Assembly: GCA_020746875.1 (NCBI GenBank)
Contig: JAGTJL010000017.1
Coordinates: 806,001 to 870,000, forward strand
Origin: Rhexocercosporidium sp. MPI-PUGE-AT-0058
Taxonomy: Eukaryota; Ascomycota; Leotiomycetes; Helotiales
DNA length: 64,000 bases
Reading direction: 5' to 3'
This document shows positions 57,802-64,000 of the stretch, piece after piece; positions within the stretch are counted from its first letter, which is position 1, and each line of letters begins with the position of its first letter. The translations under genes and the position numbers were made by a program. The notes below the pieces were generated by a model. It was not told the origin of the DNA. It ran no database searches and saw nothing but the letters and a program-made list of their open reading frames with translations.

Positions 57802-58976
57802 TTTGAGGGATGATTTGAGGATGTAAGTGATGAGGATAGTGTTTGACAAACGTCCAATTTTGATTTGTACTACCAATGAAAAGTGAAGTTCAGATCAAAG
57901 CCAAGGAGGTAGGACTATCGAGAAGACCGGGAGACGACGATGATATCGCAGCTCAGATGGAGTTCGATATCAGATATCAGATATCAAATCGTTTGAGATT
58001 GATCAAACTATCAAAGTCGCACGAAATCCCAACAAGCTGCACAGAACAGATAATAGTGATACACTGAAAGGTAAAAGGAGAAAAAAGGAAATCTTAAAGA
58101 CTCGCCCTACAGATATCTACCAACCCTCTTATCAATCAACGATCTCCAAGATCCACTCCACCACACTCCCGCACGCATGGGGAAGGTCAGGTGGAAGAGG
58201 TTATTCGCGGCCAACCACGGGCAAAACATAATGCACCTCTCGGACCAAGGCTGGGCCTAAGAATTTAAAACCACATCCGCGTCTCCTACTCGTCGTATTG
58301 GATCGACGAGCTTGGAGGATCTTGAAGCGAAGTTGGTTTCTCTTGTGTGTTGTGGCGATTGGCATTGGCGAGAACTAGAGGGGGAAGGAGGCGGATGAGG
58401 ATTTTCCCTTGGGCAACAATCCTTTTCCGCTTGGTGTGGAGATGTGGAGGGCTTGGCAAAGACAGGGCTTAGAAGGAAACGAGACGAGAAGTGGACGTCA
58501 CGATTGATGGGTTCGCGAGACTTTCCTTTTATATTCTCATTTACAAAGCTCTGGAAGCTTTATCCCTCGAGGCATAACTAAGACGACAAATAATAGGGAT
58601 GTCTCAACTCTCCGTCGTCAAATCGGAGGTGTTTCGTTGTGTCAAACTCTAAGCAGACGTAAGACTCGTCATTTGCAAGTGGTTAAATTCTGCTGGTCTG
58701 AGTTACCAGCTCGGCACATCCAATTGTGGTTTCTTTCAGATACTGTTCTTCGTATTGAAATTGTGTGGATTGGCTCAGTAAGAAGTGCCGCTACAAATTC
58801 GTTTACCTTCGATGTACAGCTGTTCCTCCTACTTTAGTTCCGTGTTTCTTTCATTGCATTTACTTCATAGGTACGTGAGATTTCCTTCCTACTTTTACTC
58901 TTGAGTGCTCTTCCAGGATATATCATCATACGGAGTACCCATGAGCCTTACCCAAGTGTCCTTTCTATTCAAAATC
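57802..58976. promoter_or_regulatory. Divergent promoter of dehydratase / oxidoreductase pair
   Basis: 1.18 kb between the two start codons. At 57966-57985, three GATATC palindromes in a row with AG spacing form an unusual direct repeat (period eight). It carries GATA/TATC cores on both strands, so it could bind GATA-type regulators, though the flanking bases do not match the classic HGATAR. No ORF supported. Confidence 0.5.
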
Positions 58977-60116
58977 ATGGCTACCGCATCACTCTCTCCT
59001 CAAAAGCTCAACATCATCCTTATAGGTGGTGGTCTAATCGGCCCCCGCCACGCCCTCTCCATCAAATCCAACCCCTCCCTCCACCTCCTCGCACTCATCG
59101 ACCCAGCATCCCACGGTCCTCAACTCGCCCTCTCTCTCGCAACCCTCCACTTTCCGACCCTAGCCTCCCTCCTCACCTCACCAACCATCCAAAAGCCCGA
59201 TGCAGCAATAATCTGTACCCCAAACCACACCCATGTCCCCATAGCCCTCCAACTCATCGCCGCCAACATCCCGATCTTAATCGAGAAACCAATCTCAGCA
59301 TCCATACCCGAAGGTCTCCAACTCCTTTCCGCTGCCAGAGAAAAAGGCGTGAAAATACTAGCAGGCCACCACAGACGCTTCAACCCCTACCTCCTCTCCG
59401 CAAAGACTGCCCTCGACGTTCAAGCCCTTGGGAAATTAATCGCCGTACAAGGTACGTGGTGTCTACGTAAACCAGCCTCTTACTTCAGTGGCTTAGGAGA
59501 ATGGCGACGCAGTGCTGAAAGCGGCGGGGTGATCCTCATCAACCTCGTTCATGAAATCGATTTGTTGCAATATCTCCTCGGTCCTATACGTTGTGTATCT
59601 GCTATCGAGACGGCGAAAACTCGTGGGTTTGAGGCCGCGGAGGGAGGGGCTCTTGTTTTAGGGTTTGAGAGTGGTGTTGTGGGCACGTTTTTGCTGAGTG
59701 ATTGTACGCCTAGTCCGTGGAATTTCGAGGGTGGGACGGGGGAGAACCCGATGATTCCAAAGGTTGGGGAAGAAGAGGGGGTGGGGGGCTTTTATAGAAT
59801 TATGGGAACGGACGGGAGTTTGAGTGTGCCTGATTTAAGGGTATGGAGGGGGGAGTGGGATGAGGTTCTTAGGAGGGAGGAGCTGGACATGGAGAGGGAG
59901 AGGGTGCCGTTTGATGAGCAGATGGAGCATTTTGTTAAAGTGGTGAGGGATGGGGAGAGGCCGAGATGTACGGGCGAGGAGGCGTTGAGTGCGATGGTCG
60001 TTTGTGAGGCTGTTAAGGTTGCGATGAGGACGGAGATGTGGGTTGATATTGAGGGATTTGAGTTTAAGATTAGGAATAATGGCAGTGGTAATGGTGAGAA
60101 TGAGGGAATGAAATAA
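58977..60116 (+). CDS. Gfo/Idh/MocA-family NAD(P)-dependent oxidoreductase
   Basis: Single exon of 379 codons from the ATG at 58977 (MATASLSPQKLNIILIGGGL). Residues 11-20 have the Rossmann signature IILIGGGLIGPRH (GxGxxG). The middle has ICTPNHTH, then LIEKPISA (EKP lysine about 104), the usual catalytic region of the family, and HHRRFNPY. The C-terminal alpha/beta domain has FSGLGEWRRSAESGGVILIN with LVHEIDLLQYLLGPI (family HxxD). The Lys and His that define the family are visible. The substrate is likely a sugar, polyol or cyclic polyol. Divergent pairing with a 3-dehydroshikimate dehydratase makes a quinate/shikimate-type substrate plausible (inference). Confidence 0.85.
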   Translation: MATASLSPQKLNIILIGGGLIGPRHALSIKSNPSLHLLALIDPASHGPQLALSLATLHFPTLASLLTSPTIQKPDAAIICTPNHTHVPIALQLIAANIPILIEKPISASIPEGLQLLSAAREKGVKILAGHHRRFNPYLLSAKTALDVQALGKLIAVQGTWCLRKPASYFSGLGEWRRSAESGGVILINLVHEIDLLQYLLGPIRCVSAIETAKTRGFEAAEGGALVLGFESGVVGTFLLSDCTPSPWNFEGGTGENPMIPKVGEEEGVGGFYRIMGTDGSLSVPDLRVWRGEWDEVLRREELDMERERVPFDEQMEHFVKVVRDGERPRCTGEEALSAMVVCEAVKVAMRTEMWVDIEGFEFKIRNNGSGNGENEGMK

Positions 60117-61717
60117 GTACTGGCTCAAAGTATTGTTGGTTTGAGAGTTCGTACATAGTTGACAAGGATCTGAAATTTGACCTCATGTCTGAGTGCAATT
60201 ATGAGAGGTGTTTAGAGAAGAATTATGAGACCTGAGAATTGCGACGTGCAACAAAACGAGCAGACGCATCGGATTCACCCTTTTTTAGAGCGAGAAATGC
60301 TGAAAGGTGAACTGCCACTCTTCGTCTTGGTATTTCGAGATTGCTGTGTCTATCCCATGGACTGGCATAGACACATTTTAGCGCCATTTGGACAGGTGAC
60401 CTCCTTTTCGCAACAACACAACTTAACCAACACGACTTCTAAAAAGTGTTTGTTATAGAAAGCTAAAAAATATTATTTCAAACTCCTAATTTCTTTTGAT
60501 TTTCTTAGAATTCTTTTAATAGTCGAACTGCCTTCAATGCGGCCACCTGAAATTATAGCGCTAAAATGTGCAAACCAGTTGCCAGTCCATAGGATAGTTG
60601 ACAAAACAAGCATCAAACAACAATCCAAGATTGGTCATGATCAGCGCAATTCTATATCATCCAGAATAATATATGCTCTCTCTATTAAACCATCTGCCCA
60701 AACTTAATTCTATACCGTCTACCCTTATGCATCCAAACGCCATTTCCAATCACCACCTATACACTTCCCTCACACAACCTCTCTCCTACACAGTCTTTAA
60801 ATCCCCTGCCTTCTGCCCCAGCTTATCCTTCTCAATCCTATTCCTACTCCCCTTAAAATACCTCCTAAAGATCTCCTCATCCTACAGGCTCCGCAGTTGT
60901 CTGCAATTGGTCACAGTGTCTTCGCGGACGAGAACTCTTTGAACTCCAAGCTGAAGTTGATCATCCATTCGCACTCTTTCCAATGCCATGCGAAAACACT
61001 CTTCTTGAGCTAGTGTTGCCTTTCAAACTTCTCCCTATGAGTCGCGAGGAGGATGGAACCGCTTGTGGGCCGCCAGCTCGGTCACTGTGCCGGGCAGGGA
61101 AGTACCGGGAATGGATCTTAAGCAGCGCCTATGAGGCCTATATCATTCTATCATTCGATTTCACGCTGCCAGGAGTTACTTTTGCCCTTTAACGAGGCAT
61201 GAAACCTCGCTTATGAGCTGGGAGTTTTTCAAAGCCGTGCGCCTTCGTAAATTGCAACTGGACGGCCCTCTGAGTTACAGTAAGTTTTGACCTTCTTACT
61301 AATTCTTCACTCCCAACAATCCATCCCCATTTGTTTGAACGCGTGAGAGGTGCTTACCCTGATTGACTCTGGTGGTTCACTCGGGCACTGTCCTCTAATT
61401 AACAGGTTGCTAGCTGCCGACCACAGTTCAGGCAACCTTTACGTCTCTTCTGCCCAGCAACCCTCGATCACCAATTGTTGCAGCGATCCAATATTCGTTA
61501 CTTCAGATCACCAACCCTACTCGTCGTTATAGCTTCTTTGAAACTCGTGGCTATGTATATATCAAGCTATTCCTAACCTAGATAATGCCTTGAATCGCAA
61601 AACCCCCAATTTACATAGGCCCATTCAACAAAAAAACTCTAGTCAATTCATCACTTCTTTTTATACCTTTTTGTTATTCCAAGGAAGATATCTGCCAATA
61701 AGATCTTTTCCACCCAA
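60117..61717. other. Intergenic, 1.6 kb, AT-rich start
   Basis: Nothing supportable. Short ORFs at 60673-60942 and 60983-61192 are low-quality. An AT-rich tract spans about 60430-60560. Confidence 0.5.
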
Positions 61718-62043
61718 ATGATCAAGACAGTCACCACCCGTGGCAAGAACATCAAGGTAAAGTTTGCCACCAAGACCGAGACTTGGGATCGCAGCTACCT
61801 AGCTAGTAGTGTGCAGGATGATTTTAGCAAAACCATAGAGAAGGCCGATATCCCTGATGGCGCAACGGTCGCCGTCTTGGCGTGAGTGATTCTATCTCCT
61901 ACATTGTGCCTTGGCGGTTCAATGCTGATGCGAAACTTAGTGAAAAGGAGCATCCAAGCTCGAGCGATAGCAAGAGTCACTTCACCACTGTCTTTGAGGA
62001 TAACGATGGCAAGCACGTTTCGACTAAGCACGTCTATCCATGA
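61718..62043 (+). CDS. Small hypothetical protein (88 aa, two exons)
   Basis: Exons 61718-61881 and 61941-62043 join across a 59-base intron (GTGAGTGATT donor, GCTGATGCG branch-like, CTTAG acceptor), with GC|T giving Ala. The product starts MIKTVTTRGKNIKVKFATKT and ends KHVSTKHVYP. It is soluble and rich in Thr, Lys and Asp, with no cysteine, and looks beta-strand-prone (VKFATKTETW, ATVAVLAEKE, SHFTTVFEDNDGKHVS). No family recognised. The near-consensus splice signals and preserved phase support a real gene. Confidence 0.6.
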
Positions 62044-62325
62044 GTTTGGCTGGGGAGATGGACTGACGAAAGAGAGGGGGTGGGGTTAGAGATGTGGTGT
62101 CTTTGGAGGGCCGTACGGTCTGACATGGGAAGGACTCAGGAGAAACGGTAGAATTGGAGCTTGGATCCTCGTTTTTTCATTTTGTAACATAGGGAGAGTG
62201 TGGAAGCGTGGGTTTGCGCCTGGAATATGGTGTGGGATTAGTGTAGAGATATCTAAAAGAATGCTTCTGTCAAACAGTTTGTATCGTTTGCAATTCCAAG
62301 ATAATCCCATGGGAAATACTCTATC

Positions 62326-63481
62326 TCAGTTCCAATAAGAATCAGTTACAATCTCTGACATTGATGCCCTTTTTGCTGGATCGAGATTTGTCATCCTCAA
62401 GATTAACCTCTTTGCCTCTTTCTCCAGGTTAGGATATATATCCTGCGGCCATTGCTCAAAAGATTCATTTGACTCGTCTTCTGCTATGGCCTGCCACAGG
62501 CCCTTCAAGAGAACCCCCGTATCTTCGTCATTGACATGCTCTATGAGCGCATCCGGTAGTGGGCCAAAGGCCGAAAGCAACTTGAACAAAATCACTGACT
62601 CGGGTTCTACATCCAGTGTCTCAAAGTCTGGGTGAAAACATTGCGCGCCTGTGATCACGTAAAGACACTAGGAGCCACGGTCAGGATGAATGGTTGAGAC
62701 AGATATAAGAAAAATTGACTCACTAGAAGCGCAAAAGAGAACACCTCCGAAGGTTTCCCAACGCCTTTCCCTAGTTGCCCTTCCGGGCTACGCCACATGA
62801 CGTTCCCTATCCTTTGATTTAGGAGTTTGTGGGCTTCCAATTTCAGAGCACAGTCCATATCGCCCAGTGCCACCTGCTCCAGCTGGAATTGATCCTTCTC
62901 GTCCACATGCCAATTGAGGAAGATATTGTTAGGCTTTAAATCTATAGCATCGGTCAGCAGAGAGCTATAGGTAACGACAACCGAGGCTCAGAATATCATG
63001 CCTAAGTGTATCCAATTCTTGGTATGAATATCGCTCAGTCCTAGCCCAACCTCTTTTAGAATTGTCTTTCTTGCCTTGAGCGGAAGGGCGGGATAATTCT
63101 CTACCAACGAAAGCAAATCGCTTTTAAAGTACTCGTAAATAAGTACATTTTCTGTTTTGTTGTCGTCTACATGGATTCGAAGGCGAGGATTACTTCCAAA
63201 CTCGTCTTGGAACTCCTGCAAGAGTTCAAAGATTGACCGGGAAACAGGCTTTAGAACGAAGGGTTTGGCATTGCAACTAAAATGATTTTGGCATTTAGTT
63301 AGTCATGATTTTGACGATAGTTAAATGGTTCGTGAACTTACAGTGCAAGCTGAATGTCCATCGCCGGTTTGGAAGGATGTCGCTGGAGTACCCATTGGCA
63401 CACATACTCGCGACCTGAGTGACCAACAAGCGTTGAAAACATCATCGCAGGTTTGAACACACGAGCACGGTGAAAAATCAT
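62326..63481 (-). CDS. Fungal protein kinase with a GC-donor intron
   Basis: Four exons (63342-63481, 63002-63276, 62724-62941 and 62326-62667) in consistent phase give 324 aa from the first in-frame ATG (MIFHRARVFKPAMMFSTL; an alternative ATG lies at 63445). Visible elements are the beta-3 lysine in FVLKPVSRSIFE, an EYFKSDLLSLV hinge, the catalytic loop HLDLKPNNIFLNW (built across intron 2), LGDMDCAL in place of DFG, the APE-equivalent MWRSPEGQ, and a C-lobe with LTNLDPAKRASMSEIV. The loop Asp and Asn are present. Intron 2 (62942-63001) has a GC donor (G|GCATGA) and CTATAG acceptor, since no in-frame GT is available before the stop. The family resembles fungus-specific kinases; substrate and upstream exon are unknown. 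If the GC donor is not used, this would be a broken gene. Confidence 0.7.
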
Positions 63482-64000
63482 GAGGAGAGAGTGTGGATTT
63501 TGGAAGTAGGACGGGTTGAGCAGAGTGGAAGCAAGGGTAGTGCGGCTTGTGCGACTGCACAAGTCCAGCGCCACGGTTCGGAATTTTTCTTTCCTTTCCA
63601 CCAAGCCGGGGTCTAAACAGCCGAGGAGACAATCTAAACAATACGTTGGTGTTTGCGTTTGCAATTACAGCCGTGGAGAATCGGGTATAACCGATTCCAT
63701 TTGGAGCTGGGTCACGTTGCTGCTAACCGCGCTCCGCGGTACTTACGTACTCCTGAATTTAGCGCCTGGAACTATTTTATTTTATCTTTGCCGCCCGCGC
63801 CTCGCGTACAAGTACGCGCGACCTTTTCTTTGCAGTACATCTATAACACATCACTCACAGGACGCAGGACGCATTACGCATTATAAAGAACACAATGCCG
63901 CTTCCGTGTGGGCCATATCTCCGTTCTTCCCTACCCTCTCACAAGCCTCGCATTTCACCAGCTTCCCCGCAATGCGGGCCTCCTAAGACGAGGAGGGGTA
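63482..64000. other. Intergenic to window edge
   Basis: No supported gene; the short ORFs (for example 63516-63986) lack family features. CGCGTACAAGTACGCG at about 63803-63818 is a small perfect hairpin. A first kinase exon might lie here, as the open frame extends upstream without ATG to about 63664. Confidence 0.4.

Noticed and set aside
58901..59470. A 189-codon plus ORF
   Set aside because: Overlaps the oxidoreductase in another frame, Pro/Arg/Ser-rich; no domain. The Rossmann-containing frame is real.
1..64000. tRNA, rRNA, CRISPR array or biosynthetic gene cluster
   Set aside because: No B-box-like GGTTCGAATCC sequences in a tRNA context, no rRNA, no regular direct repeats with spacers; the single P450 has no PKS, NRPS or terpene neighbour.

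Overview
This is a eukaryotic chromosomal window from a filamentous ascomycete fungus (Pezizomycotina). Class Leotiomycetes is a guess from overall feel, not proven. The reasons are genes with short GT..AG introns of about 45-100 bases carrying CTRAY-like branch points, fungal families (Rhodopsin-domain membrane protein, CE5 esterase, GPI-anchored Ser/Thr-rich protein, BBE-like oxidoreductase, GFA-domain proteins), and gene-poor AT-rich stretches with decayed ORFs and C-to-T type differences between repeat copies (RIP-like). I see no rRNA, tRNA, CRISPR or bacterial-style operon.

Layout. 1-0.9 kb: 3' part of the SNARE gene YKT6 (minus), running off the left edge. 1.1-3.9 kb: a small terminal-inverted-repeat element, a small Cys-containing ORF, a degenerate kinase-like gene and an unusual permuted inverted duplication. 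3.9-11.3 kb (all minus): membrane-anchored amidohydrolase, NSE1 (SMC5/6 complex), a DUF427 protein and a DUF4863 protein. 12-20.3 kb is a conserved housekeeping block: a Cid1-type nucleotidyltransferase (minus), TFIIF alpha TFG1 (plus) and the RES splicing factor BUD13/CWC26 (minus). 21-31.2 kb: GPI-anchored surface protein, multi-exon C2H2 zinc-finger protein, a 73-aa small protein, a cytochrome P450 and a secreted CE5 cutinase/acetylxylan-esterase-like enzyme. 32.5-37.8 kb: a hypothetical protein, a long simple-sequence-rich intergenic stretch and a Rhodopsin-domain membrane protein. 38-53 kb is gene-poor: a BBE-like oxidoreductase pseudogene with two nonsense codons, a tandem GFA-domain gene with one unexplained splice junction, possible HET-type remnants, a two-TM protein and one hypothetical gene. 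53.3-60.1 kb: ENP1/bystin, a fungal hypothetical protein, and a divergent pair of 3-dehydroshikimate dehydratase and a Gfo/Idh/MocA oxidoreductase. 61.7-63.5 kb: an 88-aa small protein and a protein kinase whose catalytic-loop intron must use a GC donor.

How the genes relate. This is ordinary fungal chromosome in which informational genes (TFG1, BUD13, NSE1, ENP1, Cid1-like) alternate with accessory genes facing the environment (P450, CE5 esterase, GPI protein, receptor-like protein, aromatic catabolism). The best functional pairing is the 3-dehydroshikimate dehydratase with the oxidoreductase, which share a 1.2 kb divergent promoter and suggest quinate/shikimate or polyol catabolism. Exon boundaries were built by hand from splice signals and phase. 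I found no clear new multi-gene defence or biosynthetic system. The most unusual items are the permuted inverted repeat at 2.6-2.9 kb, the large insertion inside the Cid1-type catalytic domain, the glycine-every-fourth-residue tail on the zinc-finger protein and the GC-AG intron in the kinase.
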